A stretch of DNA of 64,000 nt from Denticeps clupeoides (taxonomy: Eukaryota > Chordata > Actinopteri > Clupeiformes > Denticipitidae), in assembly GCF_900700375.1 (NCBI RefSeq), contig NC_041723.1, forward strand, positions 13,418,263-13,482,262, given 5' to 3'. The notes beneath the pieces are model-generated. The model was not told the origin of the DNA. It worked only from the letters and a program-made list of their open reading frames with translations, and did no database searches. Positions 51,139 through 63,359 of this stretch are shown piece by piece. A program made the translations under genes and the position numbers. Positions within the stretch are counted from its first letter, which is position 1. Each line of letters opens with the position of its first letter.

Positions 51139-54100
51139 TCATTCGAATTGACCTCCAAGTCCGATTTCAAGCATGGCAGAGATCACATCCAGTTCCTCAG
51201 ATACCACCTCATCCTCATTCTCAGAGTCACACACCATTACTTGCCTGGCCAGATAAGACCCATCATCACAGTCCATGCGTATCTCCTCTTCCCCTGCTTT
51301 TGTGCTGAGTGAGGACAGCATGGAGGGGGATAAAGTTCTTTCTCTGTTCAACGGCACCTTCAGTTTCAAACGCTGGATCTGATGCTGGAACCTTAATTTG
51401 GCTGTACAAAAAGGTAAACCCATTTCAGATCGCTGGATTATGTTAACTGTCAAGCATCAGTTTAATAATCATTGCAGTAGCGCTGCTGATTATGCTACAC
51501 CAATACAAGCACTCCAAATTTAAACCCCATTAGATTGATTTTTTTTTAAAATCGCATCTGATTACTTCTCATGATGATTCTACACATTCACCTTTAAGGA
51601 GATTCTCATTTCTTTTGCTTAGATTGCTGATTTCCTCTCTCACGGATGACATCTGGCAAAGAGGAAGGTATAGTGGCTTTTAGACTGAACTCTCCTTCAT
51701 CACAGCATTGGGTATGCAGTGAAAAGACACCACAGTGGCGTGGCATATGAAATTGGGGAGAGGCTTATATGTGAACTTAGATATTAACTAGGAAACAATC
51801 CAGCAGTGGGCAGGGATAAAATGAGAAACTCCAGATGTTTCTCCATTATCCCTGCTTTTGACCCAGGTCCAGTGTTTTTTTTTTTCCTGTTCTCAGTTTA
51901 AAGCTGATTACGAGCACAGCAGAGAGGAATCCCGGTGTCACGTGTGCGATTAGCATATCATGCATTAACAGCCTGTGGTTTGGCTATATACATGCCCACA
52001 CTGCACAAATACAAAATGAGCGTGCAGCCTTATTACATTATTGGAAAGACCAACTGTCTTTCCAACTTAAGTACATTTTTGTTTAGTGGACACCGGCAAG
52101 ACATCTCACCTGAACAGTTTCGCTGTGGAGCTCCTGTCTAGGTTTGGCCTCCTCCTCTTGCAGATGAGGACTTTCTGTGCCCTGCAGTGCTCCTGGGCCA
52201 GCTTCTTTCTGCTGGCTCCCCCTCTCATGGTCCTCCTTTAGCTTGCTACCAAGGGTCCCCACAGAATTCTACAAAAGATACAGACCAAACGAACTTGGTC
52301 CATCAAAATAATGCAGATAGATATAAACGTGAAAGTATGTCAATGTGGTATTCACTCTTTTCAGGATACCGATGGTAACCCTTTTGAGGTGATATAGATG
52401 TATATAGTAATCTGTCACCCAAGCCATAAACCCATCAGGCTACTAGCATCAGGCAGATGGTACCACAACATCCTGTCCCATCCCCACTAAATAACCACTA
52501 AATTCAGACAGTCCCAGTGAGCTGCACACTGCAAGACTGCGTACTGCTGTGCCCCCCATGTACAGTAGCAGTGTACCAGTCACACGTCATGTGACAAATG
52601 TGGAGTGTGAAATTTTTTACCTTGATCCACTTTGCATGAACCCCTGGTGACCCATCAGGTGTCTGGCCTCTGCTCCTCTGCTCCTGCTCCTTAAACAGAC
52701 TCTTCAACTGAGGACACATAGGAACTTTTTTAAATATATACAACATACTGTTATCAAAATTGGCTAGAGGGGTAAACAGCAACACATTAGATCTAATAAA
52801 TTATCACTATCACTTATCAACTATTATGTGTATCTTTTATATATACACACACACACACACACACAGCGGATTATATACATGTCTTTCCAAAAAACACTGG
52901 GGAAGTATTTTTGAGTTAAATATTCATTAAAGTTAACAGATGATTTAAAAAAAAAAACGAGTGTAGTGTTTGATGCAGTTTTGAAATCTGACTTATGTTT
53001 AAAGGAACAATACCACCACCTTCAGGCCTGTGGAAACCAAACACAACCTTCTTCCATTTACAGCCCCTGTACCTGCTCAGTAACCAGTCTTCTTTGATGC
53101 TCGTGATCTGCGGTCTCTGGTTTCAACACTCTCTCTTTCGTGGCCTCATGAGACTGCCTTCTTCCTTCTTTATTCTGTAGACGAAAGGGGTTCAGAGAGA
53201 AAAACTGCCAGATGAAAACATCAGGTGCTTTGCTTCTCATCACAGTACCTGATGTAGGTCCTTCAGACTCTTTGTTTTCTGCTGTTCAGCTCTCCTCGTG
53301 GACTCTGTGCCATGATGCCATGAAACAAACCATTCCACAAAAAATCTACTTGTATAATTTTTATTAAAACTGCCCCGCCCCATGTCTATGTCTTACCGTC
53401 CAAATGAGTCTTATGTGCATCAGAGCTTTCAGAGTCTCCATGAAAGGTCTCTTCTTTTTTATTTCCCTTTCTCTCCACATTTGCTTCTTTTAATTCAGAA
53501 ATCTGTTACATAGACATAGAAAATGCTTCTAAATTATTATGAAATGATTTCAAATCTACAAAAAGAGGAACAACTTATACAGTGTGCACACTGTGACTTG
53601 TTTACCTTCTGCTCTAGAACTCTGATCTTGTTCATTTTCTCTCTTCTCTCGCTATCTCTTAGCTTCTCCAGACATTTAAGAGCATTCTCCCTTGAAAAAA
53701 AATTATCCATAACTATACTGGACAGAAAGTCAGTGAAAATGATGCAGCTCCCCTGGGTGCTCAAATTATGTGAAGGCTCAGGGTTTCGTGTGATTATGAA
53801 GACCAGCAGCAGAAGATCCACCTACTTCTCCATCAGCTCTTTCTCTTTGTTAGTGAGTTGTTGCTGTAGCCTGTCTACCTCACTGCTGTTCTGTGATACC
53901 TGCAAAGGGTCAAGAAAGAGACCTCAACATGTCCTAGAAATGACATTTTTTAATTCAAATGTGTAAAGTAGGCTCTCACAAAGTACACATTTAATCAAGA
54001 CCGTTCCTCTGCCTTGTCATTAGATCAACTGAGGAGAGGCAGGCTTGGTCTCAGACCTGGACTCTGGCAGACTGCAGTTCCTGCTGCTGCCTCTCCAGCT

Positions 54101-57100
54101 CCGAACTTCTGAGCATCAGCATGTCCCACAACTTCTTCATCTCTGCTTGCTCCTGCGCCCGCTCCCCACCCTCCTCCTCCAGAGACACCTGCAGCCAAAA
54201 CAGAGATGGAGTCCTGCCTTCTAGGCTTGAAGGATCAGTTAGAAATATTCTCTGTGGATCGTCTTGTATGTAGAGCGTGTTGTTTTCTTCTGTGTTATGT
54301 TTGTTAAGAGAAGAAGGATATACTGGTCCATTCATCATTTTCCTCTGCAGGGTCTGACTCCTGTTCCTCTCCAGATCTAACTGCTGCCTGCAGGCATCCA
54401 ACTTGACCCTCTCCATGGCTCCTGCTTCCTTCAGAATCATGACACAAAATGCACAATTGTATTTAGTTGGTGTAGTTCAAAGACATAGAGGGATATTTGC
54501 ATGAGGGTTAAATAAAAATGAATAGGCTCGGGGTGTTCATGGGTGTCAGAAGTGAAATGCTTGAAATCTATATGACTGGTTGGCAGATTTGCTACCAAGA
54601 GCTGCTGACGGTGACATGAATAATGTGTTTTACAAGCCTTATATCTTCCAGAATGATGAGGCTGGGTGCATGAGAGCTCTCAATCATCGCTATGGGGTCC
54701 TCCGATTTAAAACAATGTTCATAAAATGCAGAAATAAAGGCACTCAGACCAAAAAACTGGGTGGATAGTTAATTCCTCCTCTCCAATACACATATGCATG
54801 GGAACTAACTGCTTTCTTGCTGGCATCTGTATATTCTTTAAATCCTGAAGATGAATTTCAAGTGACCTTAGTGAACGCTGCTCATGCTCACCTTGATTCT
54901 GCTCAGCTCTGCTTCACTGTCGGCCCTCTGCTGCAGCAGCTGGAGGATGTCTACCCTAGCAGGGGAAAAGAGAAACAGATTAAACATTTCTCCGTGTGCA
55001 AACGCTGCATACACGGAACTCACTGGCTTCTCTGCAGCTCTGTCTGAAGTCTATCAGCAGCTTTTACCAGTTCTGCTCCTTCTTCCTGAAACTAGACAGC
55101 AAAAGCAGAAAAATGACATATATCCCATAGAAATGAAAGCATATTATTATGCAATGCAAAGTGTCTGATGTGCTAAACTGATGCACGAGGTCATTGGTCA
55201 TTACTCTGCTTGTGTCCTGCTGACGCTGTCTCTTCTCTCCATCCAGTTCTGCCTGCGTGGAACGCAATTTCAGCGCCACTTCCTCCCACCTGTCGTTCCA
55301 GTGGGCAGCCACCCTCTTCAGTTCCTCCTTTTCCTCTGTAAAACCTGATTCCATGCGCCGCAGCTCCCCTGTCTTCTGACCCAGCTCTGCCTCCCTCTGC
55401 AAGCACAGTTCCTCCAGGTCCTTGCAACGGGTCTGCAACTCCTCATGCTTCTGCTGCAAGCGCGTCTGTGACTCCCTGCGGAAGACATGTACTGTTGTTT
55501 AAACAGTCTGGTGGCGGCCGTTCTGAAACCAGGAAGCTCCATACCTACCTGAGGTGCAGGCCCTCTTCTTTCAGTCCTGCTGCATCTTCTTGCTCTGCGT
55601 GGTGGACAGACCTCAGCAGCTCCTCCTTCTCTCCGATCAGAATGGAGCGCTCTGCCTCCAGCGCAGTGATCTGATTGGTGTGGATCACCTTCTCGGCCTC
55701 CAGCTCATGCAGCTGTTTCAGGGTCACCTCCAACTTGTCTTTGGATGTTTCCAGATCAGAGGAAAGCTTCTCACTTAACTGAGTAAACATAGTAAATGTG
55801 TCATACTGGGGTGAGAACAGTTTTTTTTTTAAATATTGATGACAATCAGCATCAGCATCAGACAAGTCAATCATCACAATGCAGAAAAAAGTCACAATAA
55901 GCAACAAGATGACAAACCAGGAAGAAGTTCGGATCTATCACTAAATATTAAGAATGTGTATGACCTCTGACCTCTTTGGTCGCCTGCACTTCGTCTTTCA
56001 TTAGCAGTCTGTCCTGATTGTGTTTGCTTGCCTCGGCTTTGGCCCGTGCCAGCTCGCTGTGGAGCTCACACACCTGCTCAGTGAAGCCCTCCCTGCCTCT
56101 CTGAGCACGCTCCAGCTGGAGGCCCAGGACCTCGGCACGCTGGTGCACATCAGCCTTCTCCTGTATGAGAAGGATGAAATGGCAAAAATTCTGACTAAGA
56201 CAATTAGTGGTTTCCGTGAAAAGCTATCCACATCTAGTCCTTCCTTCCCGTACGTCGCCCGGGAATTCTGCAGGGTCATGCTGCCCTGTTTGGAGCACCT
56301 GAAAAAGGCAGTCTTTTTCAGACAGCGCTGCAGAAAGCTTTGTCTTCATGTCCTCCAAGCTGTCCTCGAGTCTCAGCACCTTAGCAGACAGAAGGTCTCG
56401 CTCCTGGTAAAGAAGAATAATGCAATAGAAAACATTCATATTTCACTGATTAAAATGATAAGAGTACCTTGCACATGTGGTACCCTGAGACCATTATGCT
56501 TCCATTGCCCCATGTTATTTAGCATGGTGCACACAAAAGTTCTGCTCACCAGTTGTATTTGACCCAGGCAGCTGCGACTGTCACTTAGCTGGTCTTCAAG
56601 CTCAGACTGGGCCTGTGTAGACTTGCTCAACTTCTGGTTCACCTGCTCTATCTGGTTCAGCACAGACATCTCAGACTGCAACCAGAAGGGGAAAGACAAA
56701 AGGTTCCTTATAATTATGCAGCTCTTGTAACCCTTAGGCCTGGTTACATATAAACCCTCAAGGTATAATCAATCTTGTAAACATCAACCAGTAAACATCC
56801 ATTTAAAACTAGTAATTTCACAAAATGCTTAGATGTTCTCCATCAGTGAGATTTTGGTTCACCCTCGTACAAAATTTCCCTGTAATCCCATAGAAAAGTA
56901 TACGTGTTTCTCGGCAAGTTTGCCCTGAATGAGACACCTTTTGAGACACTGGCCTCTTTAGATGATTGAAGCTTCAGCAACATCTGGTCTTTCTCTGCCT
57001 CCAGAGCTTCAGCCTGATCTTCTGACTCTCTTAGAGCCTCTCTCACCCTCTTCAACTCCTTTTCTGTCTGCTTTTTCTCCTAAAGGGAATGTCGTTCATA

Positions 57101-58603
57101 AACAGTGGTTTGTATGCAGGAATATTTCATTTGTCCAGTGAAGTGCTGTCTTACTACATACTCAACCAGACCTTCCAAACTTCACAGAAGTAAAGAAAAC
57201 CGAGTGGAAAATATTATAAAGAAACACAGTAAATGACAACGTTCTACCTCTTTGTTAAAGTCATTCTGTGTTATGGGCAGAGTTCTGTGGAGCTGGGAAC
57301 TGGACTGTGAGAGAGTAAGATCAGCCTTCTTCCCTCTCTCCAGAGCAGACCTCATCTTCTGCATGTCCATTTCCAGTTTCAGCACCCTGATACAAAGTGA
57401 CAATTTCAATCACAAAAGCCATTCCACATATTCCAACATAAGCATTAAAAATGTACTGTACTCTGCACTGTATCTCGGGTCTACATCTCAGTAAAGATAT
57501 CCTCACTTGTCTTTTAGTTCTTCATTGCGACGGCACTCCTCAAACAGGCTCAGCCCAGCTGCCCTCTTTTCTTGTTCAAGAGCACTCACTGCCTCTGCCA
57601 GGCGCTGAGGGGGGGACACAAGGGACCCTTAAGAGGTCTGGGAGACCCAGTACAAAAGCTGGGGTACAATTCTGGCCTGGCAGGTGCAACTATGATAATG
57701 TGATGTAGTTAAAGGAGCCTATAGGTTATTGTGGAACGTCTACTCTGCTTGTAACATATACAATGAATGGATAGAATTGGGACTATCAGGAAACATAATT
57801 ACATGGAATGGAGAGATAGACCCCTGGAGGTGTCACCTTTCACCGGTACCTTGTGTTTGAGCTCTAAATGCTGCCCACCGGTCTGGCTCTCAAACCTCAG
57901 CAGCTCTGCCTGCGAGTCCAAACGCCCATGAGCCTCTCTGAGCCTCTGAACCAGCTCTCCTTGCCTCAGGCTGCTGCTTTCCAACAGGGCTCGTAGCTGG
58001 GCGCCCTGAGAATGAGCGTGTGGACGTGGTGCACCCTCAGGCACAAGGCGACCTGTAGACTGCCACCTTTTGATTCCTTCTACATTTGCATGTCCAATCT
58101 TGCTCAGAGAGCTGAGGAAAATAAAAAAAACTATGTCAATATGTTGGTATTTACTGAGAGCTATTTTGGCATTTAATGATGCAGGCAGCATATTGCAGAA
58201 GTAGAAAACAGCTAACCTGGTGCTGATGCTGGAGTGGTGTCCTGCATCTAAAACCATTCCAGTAGAACAAAGTCCTACAGACTTAAAAAGAGAAAGATAC
58301 TTCATGGTCAACCTAAAACCTACACATTAATGTTGCTTAATTAACAAATAAACAATATATTCAATATAATATGTATAGTAATATAGCATGTTTAATATAG
58401 TAAACACCAGTGTTTCCTTTACTTACCTTAGTTCTGAGAGAGTTCTGCTTATCCCACATGTCCAGGTCGCACACATCAATGTGGCTAGAGGCTCTGAAAG
58501 AGTTCTTGAGAATGCTTGGCCCCTGGATCAAATCCCACCCCCAATCATTCGTGTCCTGTGTGGATTCAAAGTGTTTTCCATGACTTTTCCAGTGCGGGTC
58601 CAT
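51139..58603 (-). CDS. Long coiled-coil protein, unidentified
   Basis: I could not name this protein. It is nearly all alpha-helical heptads rich in Glu, Lys, Gln and Leu. Exons in transcript order: 58605-58427 (ATG at 58603, MDPHWKSHGK), 58281-58217, 58111-57850, 57604-57507, 57386-57248, 57079-56938, 56675-56550, 56403-56299, 56160-55972, 55778-55549, 55475-55205, 55085-55024, 54955-54892, 54428-54324, 54188-54057, 53899-53826, 53690-53606, 53502-53397, 53304-53249, 53174-53073, 52707-52621, 52268-52110, 51652-51592, 51401-51139. They join in phase to about 1,050 residues, except that exon 57079-56938 is one base too long (AAAA run before the donor). Examples: QLRALLESSSLRQGELVQRL, EKLSSDLETSKDKLEVTLKQ, RMESGFTEEKEELKRVAAHW. 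The C-terminal 90 residues are acidic and not coiled (EEEIRMDCDDGSYLARQ). Such proteins are often centrosomal, ciliary or Golgi tethers, but nothing here decides that. An upstream exon may add an N-terminus. Confidence 0.75.
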
Positions 58604-59032
58604 GTCTGAGAGAATATGAGAACATAGGCAACTTAAACGGTGCTGAGCGCCACGGCCTGTCCTTGGAAATCTCACTGCAGGTTTTTTCCAGAAGTCCTTT
58701 CACCTCTCCCAGTAACATTTCACATGGTCCGGAGACTTCTCACACAACAAGCAATCTGCTCAAAACCACAATACAACTGTTCTGCGTATTAAACGTTTTA
58801 TTGCATTAGCTAGCTATCGGAGACTAAATATTCTTCTACAAGATTAATGCATATCAGTCAGTTGTGAGCATATCTGTATGTATTATAAAAAATGACATCA
58901 AAATAGCATACATATGTTATATGACTTTTCCTGGAAATGTTTTTTCGTTACAAGAACTATTCTAAAACGTTAATAGAAATATAAACAAATCATTCATTAG
59001 ACACTGATTTTAAATTCATGCCTGTTACTTAC

Positions 59033-59158
59033 TCTACATATGATTCTTTCCTTTTTGCCTTTCCTTCTCTCCTTTATCATTTTCTCATGTTCTGCCAATG
59101 CTTGAGTGCTATTATTACAAAGCTGATTGAGAGAGTTGCCCTGGTTGCTAGTAGCCAT
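59033..59158 (-). other. Possible first exon of the coiled-coil gene
   Basis: On the minus strand an ATG at 59158 opens MATSNQGNSLNQLCNNSTQA and runs 42 codons through a Lys/Arg-rich stretch to a strong donor TGTAGA|GTAAGTAAC. It lies 0.4 kb upstream of the next exon. Joined as written it is one base out of frame with that exon, so either it is untranslated, the join is different, or a one-base error exists. The protein looks hydrophilic and plausible. Confidence 0.45.
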
Positions 59159-59744
59159 GGTGATAGTGTATACAGCATAGAGAGAGTGAGTGTGCGAAGT
59201 CCAGCCCACTGTTTCAATGAATAATCTGCTCGTGACTTCATCGCAAGTCTGCTGGAAAGTTGTGGCACACAGCAGAATGGCCCACACGTATGCTCAAAAA
59301 TGTCCATCGTCTTCACTGGTAAACAGTTTATTGGCTTGACAATCATTGTATTTGGTTTTAACTCATAACCAATGATTACCAGAGGTTATATTTGTAATGT
59401 TTTTCTAGTTTCAGAGATGAAGGATGAGTGCACAGTCCCTAATTAGTTGCTCAAAGTTCCCCCCTACTTTTCGCTGTCCAGAAGTGAGGAATTTCATGTG
59501 CTTATGATTGGGGTCCCAGCATTTTGCTACTGAAACATTGCTGGATGACCTGATGCTGTGGTGACAGTCTAGGTTCCAAACGCATGGAAATTCTTGTAAT
59601 GATGATGATTGTTTTCCTATAGAACACAGTTTATTTTTATTTACATGTTTCTCACTATTGGATGAAGATGGTGTGAGCAACTTGCCCTCCAAATTCTCCA
59701 AATCCCAGTCCAATCCATGGAATCCATGGATGCACCACCTTACA

Positions 59745-59861
59745 ACTTAATGGAATAAAGAATCTGCTACTAATGTCTTGGTATCAGACACCACAGCTTA
59801 CTTTCAGGGGCCTAGTCCATGCCCTGATGGGTGGTCACAATGTTATGACTGATTAAAGTGA
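59745..59861 (+). mobile_element. Tc1-like transposase C-terminal fragment and terminal repeat
   Basis: One frame reads KNLLLMSWYQTPQLTFRGLV from about 59757, matching the C-terminal end typical of a fish Tc1-like transposase family (LLLTSWCQIPQHTFRGLVES, from memory). It is followed by GGTGGTCACAATGTTATGAC, the usual terminal repeat of that family. Only this 3' end is present; the rest is missing or unrecognisable. It lies between the coiled-coil gene and edc3. Confidence 0.7.
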
Positions 59862-60300
59862 TGGACATGTGCTCACTATGTCCCTCCCAATATCTTCCAG
59901 TCTATTATATGTCCCTGCCAATCCTCTCACTCACACACTATCCACTACTGCTCATTCCACAGGGCAGGGACTCACAGTGATCTGTAGTATTCTATTCTAT
60001 TCTCCCATGCAAAGTGTTGAGCAGTAACCCTTCCGTGGTATGATTATTTTGGTGTATGATTATGTTATTTACTCAGCTACTCCACAGCAATAAGGTCAGT
60101 TTCACTTTGTTGTGAAATGTCAACATATGAATTAAAATTCCAATCAAATTCCTTTTCCAATCAAGATCCTTTCTCTGTTTTCCGAAAGTAATCATTGATA
60201 TAGTTTCTATTCGTTTGTATCGATCTCTGTCCTCAAGCCGGTGTAATTAATTTCTCGTTCGAGAACTTGTCCACAAAGAGTTAATAACCGGAAATGACGG
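59862..60300. other. Intergenic region before edc3
   Basis: AT-rich sequence with no recognised gene. It separates the divergent coiled-coil gene and edc3, and from about 60280 the sequence turns richer in CpG toward the edc3 start. Confidence 0.45.
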
Positions 60301-60449
60301 CGGCGTTAAGGAAGTTATTTGCGAGAATTCAGCTCAAACTTCACAAAAGTAGTGACGGTAGCCAACATTTGATCGTTTTTGCAGCTCTAGTCGAGGGTCC
60401 GTTTTAAGATCTACGTCCACAAGATAGTTTGTCCTCGAAATCGAAACGG
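60301..60449 (+). promoter_or_regulatory. edc3: Probable edc3 promoter and noncoding first exon
   Basis: CpG-containing sequence ends in GAAATCGAAACG|GTAGGC at 60449-60450, a possible donor for a noncoding first exon. The acceptor of the ATG exon is at 60916 (CCCCCCACAG). The exact start site is not visible. Confidence 0.35.
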
Positions 60450-60648
60450 TAGGCTCGCAAATGGCACTGTTGAACGAATCGAAGCCATTTAATTCAAAGG
60501 CGCGAAGGGGAGCTAGCAGCAGCTAGCATGCTAGCACCAGCACAGTGTCGCCGTTTCGGGTTTATTTACTTTATATCTTATTCCGCGAGTAGTGCTGCGG
60601 TGCGCTGACCGGTTTGCGTTTATTAAAATAAATGAATGAAGGTATATA

Positions 60649-60688
60649 TACCGCAAACAAACGATATATATATCGTTTGTTTGCGGTA
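60649..60688. repeat. Perfect 40-bp palindrome
   Basis: The 20-base arm TACCGCAAACAAACGATATA at 60649-60668 is followed without spacer by its exact reverse complement. The axis lies between 60668 and 60669. It lies in the proposed first intron of edc3. Confidence 0.97.
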
Positions 60689-60931
60689 CCTGCGAAGAGC
60701 ATGCTAGCTAGCTGACCTGCAAATCCCATAGCATTGGTCAAGGCCAGTATCTGCTGTTAATGTCTTGGCTATAATGCTACAATCAACTATAATTGTGTCT
60801 GCAGTCTTTGATAATGTCGTGTCTATTTTATGTTACTGATCTGCAGACGTTTGTGAACGGCTGCTATCGTTCGTTTTCCATCGAAACGCAGAAATTCTGG
60901 TTTGTCCCCCCCACAGATTTTAAGAGGTATA

Positions 60932-63359
60932 ATGGCATCTGATTGGTTGGGCAGTCTGGTGTCAATTAACTGCGGTGCTACACTCGGGGTGTACCAAGGA
61001 GAAGTGTCTTCAGTTGATCAGACCTCCCAAACCATTTCTCTTAGGCAGCCCTTTCACAATGGAGTCAAGTGCCCTGTTCCTGAGGTCACTTTCAGGTGAG
61101 GCCTGGATCCAGAGGTCTGCCATTGAGTATTTTTTCTTATTTATTTGTAGTTTTAATTTGCTGTTCATGGCCTCTACCTGCAGTGCCATGGATATTAAGG
61201 ATCTGAAGATCCTAAACATTCACAATGGAAGCACCCAGCGAAATGCTCCGGACGGCACTTTGTCAGCTGGTTACGTCGTCCGTAACAGCAAGAGTGCAGA
61301 CGCTCCGGTCTGCAGTGCCCCTGTGGCTGTGCCTGGTAGAGCAGAACCCAGATCTTCGGAAGGACAGACCTCTCCCCACCAGCATTGCTCTAAAAGCTAC
61401 GGAGAGCGTCACCTTGACCTGGCCAACCAGACTAAAGGATTCCGACGAAGGCACAATTCCTGTAAGTTTCCTGTATTCACTATGGTGCCTTGAGCTAATG
61501 TCGTAACCATTCGGGTTTCCTTTATTTAAAGGTCTTTTGTTTTTTATTAAAATGCTTGTTAATTGAGGAGGGTAATTGCAAAACAATTGCGTGAATTTGG
61601 ATATTTGCTTCGTTTCCCAAAACAATAATATTTTTTTGTTCTTTTATCAGGGTCATCCAGCAGTCGGGGTCCAAACCAGGCGACGCCTAAGAAGAATGGT
61701 GTGAAGAATGGAGGTCAAATGAAGAACAAAGATGATGAGTGTTTTGGGGACGGCATTGACGACGGCCTCGATGAAGACTTTGACTTTGAGGGGAACCTGG
61801 CCCTTTTTGACAAGGCAGCTGTGTTTTCGCAAATCGACACATCAGAACGGCGAGGTAACGGCGCACGCTCGCGGGGAACTCCCGGTGAGCAGACGCCGTC
61901 CCGGTATCGCCACGACGAGAACATTCTCGAAGCCAAACCCGTTGTTTACAGACAGATAGCGGTGCCACAGCCTGGTGCTAAAGAATACTGTACTGGTAAG
62001 ACATTTTGTCTCATTAATCCGATCACAAGAAGCCTTAATGTGCCTGGGGTTGACTTTGTAGTCGTCTTTTCCCATTACAATTACCTGTTAGTATCAGGAT
62101 CATTAATATAAGATAAGATAAACCTTTATTAGTCCCACAAGTGGGAAATTGCATTTGTCACAGCAGAAAGTGGATAGAAACAAAGGTAAGAGCAGCAAAA
62201 TAAATATATGTATTTATCTACACAATGTACAATTGGTATGGAGTCATACTTTAAAAAGTAATTCATGTATTAAAGTGTTCCGTCGTTATGACTGATTATG
62301 ACGGGGGGGTGTGAAATCCTTCCTGCTTTTGCCCATCAGTGTGGTGCGCAAAGCAGCCAGTGACACTCTGCAATCCTCAGATTCCGCGGTTAAAGTTGAA
62401 TACTGTTCAACCAATAGAAACAGAGCACCGAGTCGGTGCTCAAACCAAGATGGAGGAGTGATTTGCGTAGTTACATGTTGCTTCTCTGCAGATTCTGGGT
62501 TGGTGGTGCCCAGCGTCTCCTACGAGCTGCACAAGCGTCTGCTCTGCGTAGCTGAGCGCCACGGCCTGTCCTTGGAGCGCCGCCTAGAGATGACTGGAGT
62601 GTGTGCCAGCCAGATGGCACTCACACTCCTAGGTGGCCCCAACCGGTGAGTTGGGAACACTGGCTCGCTTGACTTGATGCAGTTGGCCTGATGAACCTTT
62701 TCTGTTCTCACTGTTGTCGGTTTGCCAGGCTGACTCCCAAGAATGTGCACCAGAGACCCACAGTGGCCCTGCTGTGTGGCCCCCATGTACAAGGAGCTCA
62801 GGGTATCAGCTGCGGTCGACATCTGGCCAACCATGAGGTGGAAGTCATCCTGTTCCTGCCAAACTTTGTTAAAATGCTGGAGGTTATCACCAGCGAGTTA
62901 ACGCTCTTCGGCAAAACGGGGGGAAAGCATGTGTCCAATGTGAAAGGTAAGTTACCCGTCATTTAATTTTAATTTTATTTATGTTCTCTCAGTGACATTA
63001 TTGGGTCTCTTGTCTCTTTTCCAGACTTGCCAGACACTCCTGTGGACCTGGTTATCAACTGTCTGGACTGTCATGAGAATGCCTTCTTAAGGGACCAGCC
63101 TTGGTACCGTGCAGCTGCTGACTGGGCCAACCAAAACCGAGCACCGGTTCTCAGTATCGATCCGCCTGTGAATGGACAGGAACATGCTGTAGAGGCCAAG
63201 TGGTCCCTCTGTCTGGGTCTGCCCTTGTCATTGCCAGAGGGAGCAGGGCGTGTCTACTTGTGTGACATAGGTGTCCCCAAACATGTTTTCCAGGAAGTTG
63301 GCATCAGATTCCACTCCCCCTTTGGCTGCAAGTTTGTGATCCCATTACATTCAGCGTAA
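60932..63359 (+). CDS. edc3: Enhancer of mRNA-decapping protein 3
   Basis: EDC3 is a P-body scaffold that binds DDX6 and the DCP1-DCP2 decapping enzyme and promotes mRNA decapping. The exons 60932-61095, 61184-61461, 61651-61995, 62492-62645, 62729-62946 and 63025-63359 join in phase to 497 residues, against 508 in human. Residues 1-70 form the LSm domain (MASDWLGSLVSINCGATLGV, FHNGVKCPVPEVTF). The linker carries the FDF motif (DFDFEGNLALFDKAAVF), which binds DDX6, and SFRRRHNS-type basic sequence (GFRRRHNSW). The C-terminal half is the YjeF_N domain (MTGVCASQMALTLLGGPNR, VALLCGPHVQGAQGISCGRH, NCLDCHENAFLRDQPWYRAA), ending in GCKFVIPLHSA. All introns obey GT-AG and the frame is intact. Confidence 0.97.
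62105..62215. repeat. Interspersed repeat in edc3 intron
   Basis: The segment AACCTTTATTAGTCCCACAA and GGGAAATTGCATTTGTCACA is a pattern I know as widely repeated in teleost genomes, probably the 3' part of a retrotransposon. There is no second copy in the window, so the assignment rests on memory. Confidence 0.45.

Noticed and set aside
56020-56562. 180-codon plus-strand frame
   Set aside because: It is antisense to coiled-coil exons, whose biased codon content often leaves the opposite strand open. No domain is seen.
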